DNA of 64,000 nucleotides, from assembly GCA_050296515.1 (NCBI GenBank), contig JBNKRJ010000118.1, positions 4,251 to 68,250 of the forward strand, written 5' to 3'. The stretch comes from NBLH01 sp050296515 (GTDB taxonomy: Bacteria; Bacteroidota; Bacteroidia; Bacteroidales; NBLH01). The notes beneath the pieces are model-generated. The model was not told the origin of the DNA. It ran no database searches and saw only the letters and a program-made list of their open reading frames with translations. The position numbers were made by a program, and so were the translations under genes. Positions 44,101-52,723 of the stretch are shown piece after piece (the first letter of the stretch is position 1; every line of letters starts with the position of its first letter).

Positions 44101-44956
44101 AGTCTTTAAAGACAACTATTCAACCCCTATTGACAAGGATGGAAATGAGCAAATAGCCCAAGAACTTCAAAAGCTTATTAATCCATTTGTTTTAAGAAGG
44201 TCCAAAGAAAAAGTGGCTGATGAATTACCCCCAAAAACAGAGGATATCATTTATTGCGAAATGGAAGCTGACCAGCGAAAAGTTTATGAAGCCTATCGCA
44301 ATAATTACCGCAGTCAGCTGCTGGGGAAGATAGAAGAAGAGGGACTTGGCAAATCAAAAATGCTGATATTGGAAGCATTGACCCGACTTAGACAAATTTG
44401 TGACTCCCCCGCCCTTCTAAAAAGTGATGATGTTATTGAATCTCAGTCAATAAAAATTAAGGAAATTATCAGGCACATTACTTCAAAAACGGCAAAACAT
44501 AAAGTACTGGTTTTCTCTCAGTTTGTGGAGATGCTTTCATTAGTAAAAGAGGAACTTTCGAAACTAAATATAGCTTTTGAATACCTCGATGGACAAAGTA
44601 CTACTAAGCAGCGAAAACAATCGGTTAATAATTTTCAGGAAAATGATGATCTTCGTGTGTTTTTAATCAGCTTAAAAGCAGGAGGAACTGGTCTAAATCT
44701 TACCGCTGCTGATTATGTTTACCTGCTCGATCCCTGGTGGAATCCTGCTGTTGAAAACCAGGCAATTGATCGCTGTTATCGAATTGGCCAGGATAAAAAA
44801 GTATTTGCTTACCGGATGATTTGTAAAAATACCATTGAAGAAAAAATCCTTAACCTTCAAAACAAAAAGAAAAAGATAGCAGAGGGTATTATCCAGACAG
44901 ATGAAAGTGTAATGGCTAAAATTAATACCAATGATATAAAGGAGTTATTTTCATAA
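41186..44956 (+). CDS. SWIM zinc-finger SNF2-family helicase
   Basis: 1256 residues from ATG 41186. A SWIM zinc finger lies near residues 75-88 (CSCPYDWGGICKH). A long central region of about 650 residues has no recognised domain. The SNF2/RapA-type helicase core is at about 790-1250, with Walker A DDMGLGKT (Lys827), the DESQ box at 917 (VILDESQAIKN), ALSGTPIENS, LVFSQFVEML, LISLKAGGTGLNLTAADYV and DRCYRIGQDKKV. Such proteins translocate on duplex DNA and displace bound proteins; bacterial SWIM-SNF2 fusions are widespread but poorly understood. No methylase or nuclease is adjacent, so there is no sign that it belongs to a defence system. Confidence 0.93.
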   Translation: MQKDDKIKAYISYYINYNTDVKVTQRGISLFNRGNVTFESKNEKKDTWKFKVQGSELYNVTINGILKEKLSASCSCPYDWGGICKHTVASLLYIKNHIDNGKFKKTSSSPTPANKKEVASKRIGAEKKYEIPNYEFINRTFVENNVSFHTLNSLNYSYSNDNVSKISIVENLITFEVKISWRTETVKLQYENEKAYISTTEDISKNFLSKSEALSLLVIADKDPELLNILFNKDSKDDEKQVLKRYGFDEDADFKDYFEYNFDLNQGLIIRPKRKTIGLIPVAENIDLPILNFINQTAVQNDVLTSIEKPKEKRRLAFVLLPRKYYDNYSNYSVPSNNKIKINYAITPIIGKVNKSGSQITSHIEPFIPNHNFDFRIEKSDNAEEILNLLEDIENCNDKEPEFQLYKSAFNLLADEPLTYSLCDPNNQIKKHNLQEIKLSKEPLDIYFEAKQGKEFVELELKLKLNGEQINKSNLKKALSDEKIALIDNTYHFIKNLQVSDYILNYPDSLKMAKAYKVDFFNKVIAPVSKNFEIKFKKGSYNINSFELDFNTKQVFLSEQNEHLVITPQVEYKNGISTLLCAQGNLLVKENGSIIEYKRNPELEEDFIELLAGLHPEFSAQKGKRIFYLHYNEFTKNLWFYSFFDHLQKHNVEIYGLKDLKSFKYSPYKGKVNTTINSGIDWFDVNIELSFGNNIVSLKDLKKAVINKQKYIQLKDGSVGILPSEWLHKLEKYFRNGEIKNDSLTISKLRFSIIDELFDNIDDIKILKEITEKRKRLAGFSEVSKTKVPSTVKAKLRHYQKEGLNWLNFLHEMQWGGILADDMGLGKTLQILTFLQFINAKKKSTSLIVVPTTLLFNWENEISKFTPKLKAHYHYGTNRENSSKNFSKYHMVFTTYGVLLRDIEMLKDFEFNYVILDESQAIKNPASRRYKAANLLNAKNRIALSGTPIENSTFDLFAQMSFVNRGFFGGSKVFKDNYSTPIDKDGNEQIAQELQKLINPFVLRRSKEKVADELPPKTEDIIYCEMEADQRKVYEAYRNNYRSQLLGKIEEEGLGKSKMLILEALTRLRQICDSPALLKSDDVIESQSIKIKEIIRHITSKTAKHKVLVFSQFVEMLSLVKEELSKLNIAFEYLDGQSTTKQRKQSVNNFQENDDLRVFLISLKAGGTGLNLTAADYVYLLDPWWNPAVENQAIDRCYRIGQDKKVFAYRMICKNTIEEKILNLQNKKKKIAEGIIQTDESVMAKINTNDIKELFS

Positions 44957-45492
44957 CAATAAATGATTTTGCAGTGTTTGACTTTGATTCAAGTTTGTTA
45001 ATTTATTCAACCATCTTTTTCTGACATTTTTTATGACCCGACAATATATGACCAATGAGCAAATAATATCTAAAATACCAACCTGGTCAATGTTTTCGGT
45101 ACTTTACAAAGTGTAAAGCCCTCAATTTTATCAACAAAAAAATCTAACTTTTTTAATAAATTTTGTACTGCAAAGAAAATGAGATAGATACAAAAGAGAA
45201 TAGAAATTCTTTAAATTTGTAAAACTTGAATTCGCAGGGCAAAAAAACAATTCGCCATTTATTTGGCAGCAATTTTGCAATATCATAAACGAGTTTAAAA
45301 ACATGATGTAATTAACTCTTTTACAATTGCTTACATAGAGTTGACAAGGAATAAAAAACAGATTACAACATGATAATTTTAGAAGACATTTTGTTAAAAC
45401 AAACGGATTAAAACCTTAAATACTAAATTAAATCTAAACTTGTGAATCCTTCAAAGGAGTTTTTTAAGAAGTTTAATCGGGAAGCTAAATAA
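44957..45492 (+). other. 536-base intergenic region with a dyad and a 16-codon mini-ORF
   Basis: There is no full-length gene. CTTTACA-AAG-TGTAAAG (45102-45118) is a perfect 7-bp dyad. A GTG-started reading frame, VNPSKEFFKKFNREAK (45442-45492), stops immediately before ATG 45493 and could be a translationally coupled leader, though it may be chance. The rest is AT-rich with nothing recognised. Confidence 0.4.
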
Positions 45493-45963
45493 ATGATTAA
45501 ATTTCAATCACATAACTTTTTAAAACGTATGAAGAAAGTATTACTTTATATTGTGATTTTTTGTTTCGGAATTGCTCTTGGTTATGTTCTAGTTATCAAT
45601 GGAGACCAGTTGGCAAGAGAAAATAACTTGGTTGATAATGCATCTTTAAGTTCACATGATGCGCTTGAAGAAAGAAAGCTGGATTTTATGCAATCTGCTC
45701 CTAATATGTTAGGAGAATCTATTATAATAGATGGTGTGGTAAAAGAGGCTTATAAAAATAAAAACAACGAAGTTGTGCTTTACATTGAGGACACAAATAT
45801 ACCTATAGAAATAAATTGCACGTTAAGCAATTCAGAAAGACAAATTTTGGCACCTATTCGATTAGGAGAAGCTGTTAACTTACAAGGAATTTTCACTCAA
45901 TTAGATGAACAAATGTACTTAGAAGGTTGTCGGCTAATTTATCGGGCACCATTGGAAAGATAA
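45493..45963 (+). CDS. Membrane-anchored OB-fold (tRNA_anti-like) protein
   Basis: 156 residues; Met13 (45529) is an alternative start that gives a cleaner N-terminus, MKKVLLYIVIFCFGIALGYV. One N-terminal transmembrane helix or signal anchor is followed by a linker. A C-terminal OB-fold domain spans about 75-150 (SIIIDGVVKEAYKNKNNEVV, then LGEAVNLQGIF and QMYLEGCRLI), like the tRNA_anti-like (PF12869) proteins of Bacteroidota. Its ligand and role are unknown. A terminator for this gene overlaps the end of the convergent PAP2 gene. Confidence 0.72.
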   Translation: MIKFQSHNFLKRMKKVLLYIVIFCFGIALGYVLVINGDQLARENNLVDNASLSSHDALEERKLDFMQSAPNMLGESIIIDGVVKEAYKNKNNEVVLYIEDTNIPIEINCTLSNSERQILAPIRLGEAVNLQGIFTQLDEQMYLEGCRLIYRAPLER

Positions 45964-45986
45964 AATTTAGTAACCAATATTTCATC

Positions 45987-46580
45987 CTAAGTCAGAGTCG
46001 GTTTTTCCCGGCTCTTTCTTTTTTGTATGTAACGCAAAGTCATATTATATAATAAAAAGGTAAGTATTCCTAGCAGTACTCCAAACAAACCTCCACAAAT
46101 CACATCAAAAGGAAAATGAACCCCGAGGTAAATTCTACTATATGAAACAACTGTGGCCCATATAAAAAAGGAAATAGTCACCCATTTTTTTCTGAAAAAC
46201 AAGCTTGTAAACATGGCCAGGGCAAAAGTATTAGCTGCGTGCGATGATACAAAACCAAACAGACCTCCGCATTTGCCATTAACAGTATGAACAAGATGCT
46301 GTATCTCAGGGTTATGGCATGGTCTAAATCGCTCAAATACATTCTTAAACAGGTTTACAGAACCTTGATCTGCAAAGGTAATTAGCAAAGCAAAAAATAA
46401 TACTGCAATAAATCCCTGCCATTTCATTTTCCTGAATATGAAAAAAAGAATAACTGCGTAAAGAGGAATCCAAGTTTTTACAGCACTAATATGCCACATA
46501 ATAGTATCCCAAAACGGGCTGTGCTGGCCATTAAGAAACAAAAACCATTTAATATCAAGTTGGGTAAGGTATTCGAGCAT
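45987..46580 (-). CDS. PAP2-family membrane phosphatase
   Basis: 197 residues with about five transmembrane helices. The three phosphatase motifs are in order: KNVFERFRP, SSHAANTFALA (in place of PSGHA) and SRIYLGVHFPFDV. These form the vanadium-peroxidase-like active site used by phosphatidic-acid and undecaprenyl-diphosphate phosphatases. A role in lipid-carrier recycling or lipid A modification is possible. It is 32 bases downstream of obg on the same strand. Confidence 0.9.
   Translation of the reverse strand: MLEYLTQLDIKWFLFLNGQHSPFWDTIMWHISAVKTWIPLYAVILFFIFRKMKWQGFIAVLFFALLITFADQGSVNLFKNVFERFRPCHNPEIQHLVHTVNGKCGGLFGFVSSHAANTFALAMFTSLFFRKKWVTISFFIWATVVSYSRIYLGVHFPFDVICGGLFGVLLGILTFLLYNMTLRYIQKRKSREKPTLT
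45994..46025 (+). terminator. Terminator of the 45493 gene, overlapping the PAP2 coding end
   Basis: AGAGTCGG (45994-46001) pairs with CCGGCTCT (46008-46015), one pair being T-G, followed by TTCTTTTTTG on the plus strand. It overlaps the last codons of the convergent PAP2 gene. Confidence 0.65.
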
Positions 46581-46612
46581 TGTTAAAAATTTAAAAAGAT
46601 GGCAAATAAAAA

Positions 46613-47602
46613 CTAGCTATTAATTTCCTTCCAAATATGATCTTTTAAAATATCAATGTTTTTATTCGCAACCGAAGAGAAAAATACATAAGGAATATCT
46701 GGCAAGTCTTTCTCAATTTCTTCCATAATTTCTTCATCCAGTAAATCGACCTTTGAAATTGCAAGAATTCTTCTTTTATCAAGTAGCTCAGGATTATATT
46801 TCTCTAACTCATTCAAAAGTACTTGGTATTGCTTTTTAACCTCCAACGAATCGCCAGGTACAACAAACAATAAAACTGAATTCCGCTCGATATGCCTTAA
46901 AAACCTCATTCCTAAGCCCTTACCTTCAGAAGCACCTTCAATAATTCCGGGAATATCAGCCATTACAAAGGATTTATCATCTCGATAAGCAACTATACCC
47001 AGATTTGGAACCAGTGTAGTAAAAGCATAATCCGCTATTTTGGGTTTTGCCGCTGAAACTACTGATAAAAGGGTTGATTTTCCGGCGTTAGGAAAACCTA
47101 CTAACCCAACATCTGCAAGAAGCTTTAATTCTAAAATTTTCCAACCTTCAGAACCTTCTTCACCAGGTTGTGCATATCTGGGAGTCTGATTCGTGGGTGA
47201 TTTGAAATGAGTATTTCCTAATCCTCCTCTTCCTCCTTGTACTAAAATCTTTTCTTCGCCATGCCGGGTTATCTCAAAAAGAACTTCTCCGGTTTCAGCA
47301 TCTTTAGCTACAGTGCCAATTGGGACCTCAAGAATCTTATCCTCCCCATCAGCACCTGTTTTATTAGCATCTTTCCCAAAATCACCGTTGTCTGCAAAAA
47401 TATGTTTGCGATACTTCAAATGTAAAAGCGTCCAAAGTTGCTCATTTCCAACTAATATTACATGTCCTCCGCGACCACCATCTCCGCCATCTGGTCCCCC
47501 TTTTGCGGTTAATTTATCACGTCGTAAATGTGCAGAACCACCTCCGCCATTTCCCGATCGACAAAATAACTTAACATAATCTACAAAATTCGATGCTGCC
47601 AT
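46613..47602 (-). CDS. obgE: GTPase Obg
   Basis: 329 residues. The glycine-rich Obg domain at 1-158 begins FVDYVKLFCRSGNGGGGSAH and contains PDGGDGGRGGHV. The GTPase domain follows with G1 GFPNAGKST, the switch region DYAFTTLVPNLG, G3 DIPGIIEGASEGKGLG and G4 SKVDL. It has the short C-terminal form without an OCT domain, usual in Bacteroidota. It binds the 50S subunit and links ribosome assembly to nucleotide state. Gene order hpt-adk-obg on one strand suggests co-transcription. Confidence 0.96.
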   Translation of the reverse strand: MAASNFVDYVKLFCRSGNGGGGSAHLRRDKLTAKGGPDGGDGGRGGHVILVGNEQLWTLLHLKYRKHIFADNGDFGKDANKTGADGEDKILEVPIGTVAKDAETGEVLFEITRHGEEKILVQGGRGGLGNTHFKSPTNQTPRYAQPGEEGSEGWKILELKLLADVGLVGFPNAGKSTLLSVVSAAKPKIADYAFTTLVPNLGIVAYRDDKSFVMADIPGIIEGASEGKGLGMRFLRHIERNSVLLFVVPGDSLEVKKQYQVLLNELEKYNPELLDKRRILAISKVDLLDEEIMEEIEKDLPDIPYVFFSSVANKNIDILKDHIWKEINS

Positions 47603-47653
47603 ACCTTCTGCCCTTTTACCTTTCCTCTGTTATAATTTGTTGGTTACTATTGC

Positions 47654-48229
47654 TTATTTTATGTTTTTAATTGCGGCTTCAATTCTCTCAAAAATTGTAT
47701 CAATCGCTCCTATCCCATCAATAAGTTGAAGCTTATTTTGTGCTTTATAAAAATCCATTACAGGAAGTGTAGATTTGTTGTAAACATCAATTCTGTTATT
47801 AATAATACTTATATCAGCATCATCTGGCCTTCCTGAAACTTCAGCACGCTTTTGCAAACGTTTTGTAAGCTCCTCTTTTTCAACATCTAAAGCAATCATC
47901 CCGGAAATATTGAGCCCTTCATTTTCAAGCAACTTGTCAAGTGCTTCTGCCTGAGCAGTGGTTCTTGGGAAACCATCAAAGATAAACCCTTTTGCATCCT
48001 TATTAGCTGCAACCTTTGCTTTTATCATTCCTATTACCACCTCATCAGGCACGAGTTCGCCCTTATCCATAAAAGCTTTTGCTTCCATGCCTAACTTACT
48101 TTGCGAAGCAATTTCTGCCCTTAAAATATCACCTGTTGAGAAATGAACCAATTGGTATTTCTCAATTAGCTTGTCTGATTGAGTTCCTTTTCCAGCACCA
48201 GGAGGGCCAAATAAAACAATATTGAGCAT
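47654..48229 (-). CDS. adk: Adenylate kinase
   Basis: 191 residues, the short-lid type. P-loop GPPGAGKGTQ at residues 7-16, then HFSTGDILRAEI (AMP site), GFIFDGFPRT and KRAEVSGRPDDAD. There is no zinc-binding lid. It interconverts ATP + AMP and 2 ADP in the cytoplasm. It is 29 bases downstream of hpt. Confidence 0.97.
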   Translation of the reverse strand: MLNIVLFGPPGAGKGTQSDKLIEKYQLVHFSTGDILRAEIASQSKLGMEAKAFMDKGELVPDEVVIGMIKAKVAANKDAKGFIFDGFPRTTAQAEALDKLLENEGLNISGMIALDVEKEELTKRLQKRAEVSGRPDDADISIINNRIDVYNKSTLPVMDFYKAQNKLQLIDGIGAIDTIFERIEAAIKNIK

Positions 48230-48258
48230 ATTTTTAGAGTTAAAAGTTATTTACTTGT

Positions 48259-48798
48259 TTATTCGATAATTTTATAGATGTCTGCCAGGTTCCTTCCAAA
48301 TCCATCATAATCAAGTCCGTAACCAATAATAAAGTCATTCGGAATCTCAATTCCCACATAGTCTAGCTTTACTTGTGCCTGCATTGCTGCAGGTTTAAAA
48401 AGCAAAGTAGCCAGCTTTATCTCAGCAGGTTCATAGCCCTTTAGCTGTTTTATTATATTTTCTATAGTTATTCCGGTATCCACAATGTCTTCAAGCACAA
48501 CAACTGTTTTTCCTAAAAGATCTTCATTAATCCCGATTAATCTCTTTACATTTCCACTACTCGATGTCCCCTGATAAGAGGCGAGCTTCAGAAAAGATAT
48601 TTGCGAAGGCACTGTTATTAATTTATAAAGATCCGATGCAAACATAAACGAACCATTTAAGATTCCAAGGAAAATAACATCTTTCCCTTTCAAATCTTCG
48701 TTTATCCTGTTAGCTAAATTCTCAATTGCTTTTTGAATTTTTGTTGATTCGATAAAGATTTCAAAGTCTTTATCAAGTACAGTTACTTTTTTATTCAC
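48259..48798 (-). CDS. hpt: Hypoxanthine phosphoribosyltransferase
   Basis: 179 residues. The PRPP-binding motif VVVLEDIVDTGITI and the LNGSFMFASDLYKLI loop identify the type I phosphoribosyltransferase fold; FIIGYGLDYDGFGRNLADIY is the base-binding end. It salvages hypoxanthine or guanine to IMP or GMP. It is the first gene of hpt-adk-obg(-PAP2), divergent from purE across a 188-base gap. Confidence 0.95.
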   Translation of the reverse strand: MNKKVTVLDKDFEIFIESTKIQKAIENLANRINEDLKGKDVIFLGILNGSFMFASDLYKLITVPSQISFLKLASYQGTSSSGNVKRLIGINEDLLGKTVVVLEDIVDTGITIENIIKQLKGYEPAEIKLATLLFKPAAMQAQVKLDYVGIEIPNDFIIGYGLDYDGFGRNLADIYKIIE

Positions 48799-48986
48799 AA
48801 TAGATTATTTTTGGGGTTTCGTTAAAATAGTAAAATCCAGCGAATATTAATGCTGGAAATTAAAAACATTTAGTTCGAATTATAAATTTTTATTAATTTG
48901 TGCTTGCAAATAGCCTGTTTTGGCTGTAAAAGTACAAATAATATCTTAAAATTCTTTTTAACAATAGATTATAAATTCTACAAACT

Positions 48987-49493
48987 ATGAAACCACTAGT
49001 AAGTATTATCATGGGCAGTACATCTGACTGGCCGGTAATGGAAAAAGCTGCAAAATATTTGAATGATCTGAAAATTCCTTTTGAAGTTAATGCACTATCT
49101 GCTCACAGAACTCCCGAGGAAGTTGAAAAGTTTGCGAAAAATGCAGAAAGCAGAGGGCTAAAAGTAATTATTGCTGCTGCTGGTATGGCAGCTCATTTAC
49201 CAGGGGTTATTGCATCAATGACAAGCCTGCCAATAATTGGAGTGCCTATTAATGCCTCATTAGATGGCATGGATGCACTTTTGGCAATTGTTCAAATGCC
49301 TCCAGGTATTCCTGTTGCAACAGTTGGCATAAATGGGTCATTAAATGCAGCAATTTTAGCAACTCAAATTATTGCTACCAGCAATCCCGAAGTTCAAAAT
49401 GCAGTAAAAAAATATAAAGGGACATTAAAAGAGAAAATTGTAAAAGCCAATGAAGATTTCTCTCAAATAAAATTTGAATTCAAAGTAAACTAA
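48987..49493 (+). CDS. purE: N5-carboxyaminoimidazole ribonucleotide mutase (PurE class I)
   Basis: 168 residues. GSTSDWPVMEKA, ALSAHRTPEEVEKFAKNA, AAAGMAAHLPGVIAS and PGIPVATVGINGSLNAAILA are PurE signatures. It moves the carboxyl group of N5-CAIR to CAIR in de novo purine synthesis. It stands opposite hpt, placing salvage and synthesis genes head to head. No purK is adjacent in the window. Confidence 0.96.
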   Translation: MKPLVSIIMGSTSDWPVMEKAAKYLNDLKIPFEVNALSAHRTPEEVEKFAKNAESRGLKVIIAAAGMAAHLPGVIASMTSLPIIGVPINASLDGMDALLAIVQMPPGIPVATVGINGSLNAAILATQIIATSNPEVQNAVKKYKGTLKEKIVKANEDFSQIKFEFKVN

Positions 49494-49503
49494 AGCGCTT
49501 TTT

Positions 49504-49538
49504 AAAACTTCGTAAGCCATTTAATGACGAAGTTTTTC
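49504..49538 (+). terminator. Rho-independent terminator of purE
   Basis: AAAACTTCGT (49504-49513) pairs perfectly with ACGAAGTTTT (49527-49536), followed by TCTATTTTT. Confidence 0.85.
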
Positions 49539-49567
49539 TATTTTTAACCTTACCTAATCTGTACCCT

Positions 49568-50407
49568 ATGCTTTCCAAATTCAAATTTCGGTACCTGCTA
49601 GTAGTTTTTCCCATCTGTTTTTCATTGATTACTCAGGCACAATCACCTATAAATCAAATAGGTGGCAGGGCATTGGGTACTTCAGGTGCTTGTATAACTT
49701 ATCGGGATATTTGGGCACAATACCACAACCAAGCAGCACTTGCCTATTTAAAAGGAATCAACTTTGGATTTGCATTTCAGAATGCCTTTTTTGTTAAAGA
49801 ATTAAGTACGAAGTCAGTAGCTTTTGCTCTCCCACTAAAGTCTGGGGTGTTTGGTCTAAATTATTATTACTTTGGCTATCCTAAATTTAACGAAACTAAA
49901 GCAGGTTTATCATTTGCAAAAAGATTAGGAAAAAGATTTGCTTTTGGTGGACAAATTGACTATTTCTACACACATATTGATGGTGAATATGGTCAAAAAG
50001 GCGTTGCAGCCGGAGAATTGGGGATTTTAGCCGAGCCCATTGATAATCTTTTTATTGGAGCCCATGTTTTTAACATTTGGCACACCAAACTTTCAACCTA
50101 TGAAAATGAATATGTCCCCACTATTTTTAAATTGGGAGCATCCTATCGACTTTATGAAAAAGCACGTCTAAGTATCGAAGGCGAAAAAGATCTTGATTTG
50201 GATATGATTTTTAAAGCAGGATTAGAGCTTGAATTACTAGAAGACTTTTACTTTCGGGCAGGAATTGCAACAAACCCAAACACCTATTCCTTTGGTTTGG
50301 GATATTCTTTTAAATCATTCCAAATGGATATTGGTTTTTCAAGGCACCCGGTATTGGATTATTCTCCAGCAGTTTCAATTGTTTACGCATTTAATGACAG
50401 GTTATGA
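49568..50407 (+). CDS. PorV/PorQ-like outer-membrane beta-barrel protein
   Basis: 279 residues with a signal peptide ending near ITQAQS. The mature protein opens INQIGGRALGTSGACITYRDIWAQYHNQAALAYL, the N-terminal pattern of the PorV/PorQ/UPF0164 barrel family, and continues with alternating strands to the C-terminus. PorQ and PorV belong to the T9SS outer-membrane machinery in related bacteria, but without adjacent por genes this one may be only a paralogue. It overlaps the next gene by four bases (ATGA), so the two are translationally coupled. Confidence 0.72.
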   Translation: MLSKFKFRYLLVVFPICFSLITQAQSPINQIGGRALGTSGACITYRDIWAQYHNQAALAYLKGINFGFAFQNAFFVKELSTKSVAFALPLKSGVFGLNYYYFGYPKFNETKAGLSFAKRLGKRFAFGGQIDYFYTHIDGEYGQKGVAAGELGILAEPIDNLFIGAHVFNIWHTKLSTYENEYVPTIFKLGASYRLYEKARLSIEGEKDLDLDMIFKAGLELELLEDFYFRAGIATNPNTYSFGLGYSFKSFQMDIGFSRHPVLDYSPAVSIVYAFNDRL

Positions 50408-52497
50408 TGGCAGCATACACTCGTTATAGCCTAATTGTACTACTTGTTTCAATAGCCATTGTTTTTATTTTTCCAAGCAGCGAGGTTTCAGCACAAAACA
50501 CTGTAATAGAAAATATTACAGAAGAAATTGCCAGCAATTTAGAACTAGAAGATGCTGATTATTCTACCTTTATTGAAGACCTTACCTTTTACCAGGAAAA
50601 TCCGCTTAACCTAAACGAGGCTAATATTGAAAAACTTGAAAAACTTCATTTTCTTACTGAGATTCAAATTGAAAACCTCCTCAACTATATTGCCCAAAGA
50701 AATGGAATGACCACCATTTATGAACTGCAATTGATTGATGGTTTTTCCATGGATGTGATTAAGAAGATGCTTCCTTTTGTTAAAGTTGAAAAAATACAGG
50801 AAAAGGAAAAGCTTCAGTTTGGAAAGGTGCTAAAATACGGGCGGAATAAATTAATAGCAGAAACAAGCTTTTTACTGCAAGACCAAAAAGGTTTCTTACC
50901 TGATACAACAGCAAGCAAAGACAATGAGCCAGCCAGCAGATATACAGGAGATAAAATGCACTATAAACTCAAATATAAATTCCACTATAAAGACCGTGTT
51001 TTTGCAGGTTTTACAGCAGAAAAAGATGCTGGAGAAGCCTTCGATTATAACGAAAAAGTAAAGGGTTTTGATTACTATTCCGCTCATTTTCAATTAAATG
51101 ACATTGGAGTAGTGAAACAATTAAATGTTGGTGATTTCCAGGCAAAATTTGGTCAGGGATTAGTTTTGTGGACGGGTTTTGGCTCAGGGAAATCAGCAGA
51201 TGTATTAAATATTCGAAAAAGAGGGCAAGGTTTGAGGTATTATACTTCAACCGATGAAAATAACTTTATGCGTGGAGCAGGTGCTACTTTCAAATTTGGA
51301 AAGTTTAAGCTTACCACGCTCTTTTCATATAAAAAAGTGGATGCTGGCCTTGAGCAAACAGACACCATCAAAAATACTGAAGAAAGATTAACAGCATTTC
51401 AAAACTCTGGCTATCACAGGACACCAACAGAATTACTCAATAGAAAAGTAGTTGATGAAACCGTTGCCGGAGCAAGATTAGGAGTAACAATAAAAAACCT
51501 TAAACTCTCAGCCAATTTTGTCGGTTACAAATTTGGCCTTGATTTATCTCCAGACGAAAAACCATACAAAATCTATGATTTTCAAGGAAATAACAACTAT
51601 AATTCTAGTATGGATTATCAGTTCTTCTTTAAGAAAATAGGACTATTTGGCGAAGCTGCAATTGGTAAAAATGGAGCAATGGCTATTCAAAACGGAATGG
51701 TTACTTCAATTGTACCACAGTTATCATTCTCTCTGTTACACAGGTATTACCAGAAAAATTATCAGGCTCATTACTCCAACTCCTTCGCAGAAAATTCAAA
51801 AATTAGTAATGAACAAGGTTTGTATTATGGCATTGAATTTCACCCGGTTGGTAAAATAAAAATTTCAGCTTACGCTGATTTATACGAATTCCCTTGGTTA
51901 AAATTTGGTGTTGATGCACCTTCAAGCGGAAAAGAATATTTTTTACAGGCAAGCTATTCAGTAAACCGATGGATTGATATGTATTTCAGATGGAAAACTG
52001 AGAGCAAATCAAGTAATGTAACTGTTGAAAATGAACCACTAAAACTAGTTACTGAAGAAAAAAAAGAACAGTACCGGTATCACATTTCTTACAAAGCTTC
52101 TGATTTAGTTAGCTTGCGTTGCCGAATTGAAATATCTCATTATCAGCAAAATAATGTTTCTGAATATGGATATCTTTTAATGCAGGATGTAAATTTCAGC
52201 GTAAGACATCTACCGTTATCATTATCATTAAGATATGCGGTTTTTGATGCACCTTATAATGCTCGGATTTATGCTTATGAAAATGATGTGTTATACAGTT
52301 TTTCAGTTCCAGCCTATTCAGGCAAAGGCAGCAGAATTTACACAATGATTAATTATACGCTTGCTGATTTTATTGATTTAAGAGTACGTTACAGCCACTT
52401 TTTTTATCCATCCGTAAAAACAATTAGCTCTGGATTATCGGAAATTGAAGGCAACTTAAAATCAGAAATAAAGATACAACTAGTCGCAAGATTCTAA
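50404..52497 (+). CDS. Helix-hairpin-helix protein with outer-membrane beta-barrel
   Basis: 697 residues. Signal peptide ends near EVSAQ. Residues about 45-130 carry two helix-hairpin-helix units (LNLNEANIEKLEKLHFLTEI, then GMTTIYELQLIDGFSMDVI) like ComEA's DNA-binding repeats. The remaining 550 residues are beta-rich with many aromatic strand ends and finish EIKIQLVARF, a beta-barrel terminus with a final Phe. An HhH domain on a barrel could bind DNA or protein at the outer membrane. It overlaps the PorV/PorQ-like gene by four bases. No function is established. Confidence 0.78.
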   Translation: MMAAYTRYSLIVLLVSIAIVFIFPSSEVSAQNTVIENITEEIASNLELEDADYSTFIEDLTFYQENPLNLNEANIEKLEKLHFLTEIQIENLLNYIAQRNGMTTIYELQLIDGFSMDVIKKMLPFVKVEKIQEKEKLQFGKVLKYGRNKLIAETSFLLQDQKGFLPDTTASKDNEPASRYTGDKMHYKLKYKFHYKDRVFAGFTAEKDAGEAFDYNEKVKGFDYYSAHFQLNDIGVVKQLNVGDFQAKFGQGLVLWTGFGSGKSADVLNIRKRGQGLRYYTSTDENNFMRGAGATFKFGKFKLTTLFSYKKVDAGLEQTDTIKNTEERLTAFQNSGYHRTPTELLNRKVVDETVAGARLGVTIKNLKLSANFVGYKFGLDLSPDEKPYKIYDFQGNNNYNSSMDYQFFFKKIGLFGEAAIGKNGAMAIQNGMVTSIVPQLSFSLLHRYYQKNYQAHYSNSFAENSKISNEQGLYYGIEFHPVGKIKISAYADLYEFPWLKFGVDAPSSGKEYFLQASYSVNRWIDMYFRWKTESKSSNVTVENEPLKLVTEEKKEQYRYHISYKASDLVSLRCRIEISHYQQNNVSEYGYLLMQDVNFSVRHLPLSLSLRYAVFDAPYNARIYAYENDVLYSFSVPAYSGKGSRIYTMINYTLADFIDLRVRYSHFFYPSVKTISSGLSEIEGNLKSEIKIQLVARF

Positions 52498-52653
52498 ATC
52501 ATACCAAGAGACAAAACACTTTACAAGTAACTACCCATCAAGCTAATAGGTTAACTTTATTAAAATACAAATACTATAAAATCTAACAATACATTATTTT
52601 TTTGCACTGTTTTTGTGGGTAGTTTGCAAGCAAAACAGGTTAACAAAATTCAT

Positions 52654-52683
52654 TTTGGTATTATATTATTCTGCATATATTTG
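52654..52683 (+). promoter_or_regulatory. Promoter of the MORN-repeat gene
   Basis: TTTG at 52654-52657 (the -33 element) and TATATTTG at 52676-52683 (the -7 element) are 18 bases apart, close to the Bacteroidota consensus spacing of about 19. ATG follows 40 bases later. Confidence 0.6.
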
Positions 52684-52723
52684 CAAGAATCAAGATTAGA
52701 GTTCAATTAAAATAAAGTAAGTT

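Noticed and set aside
41186..44956. The SWIM-SNF2 helicase as part of a phage-defence system such as DISARM
   Set aside because: It has no neighbouring methylase, nuclease or phospholipase genes; the flanks are the etf operon and a small OB-fold protein.
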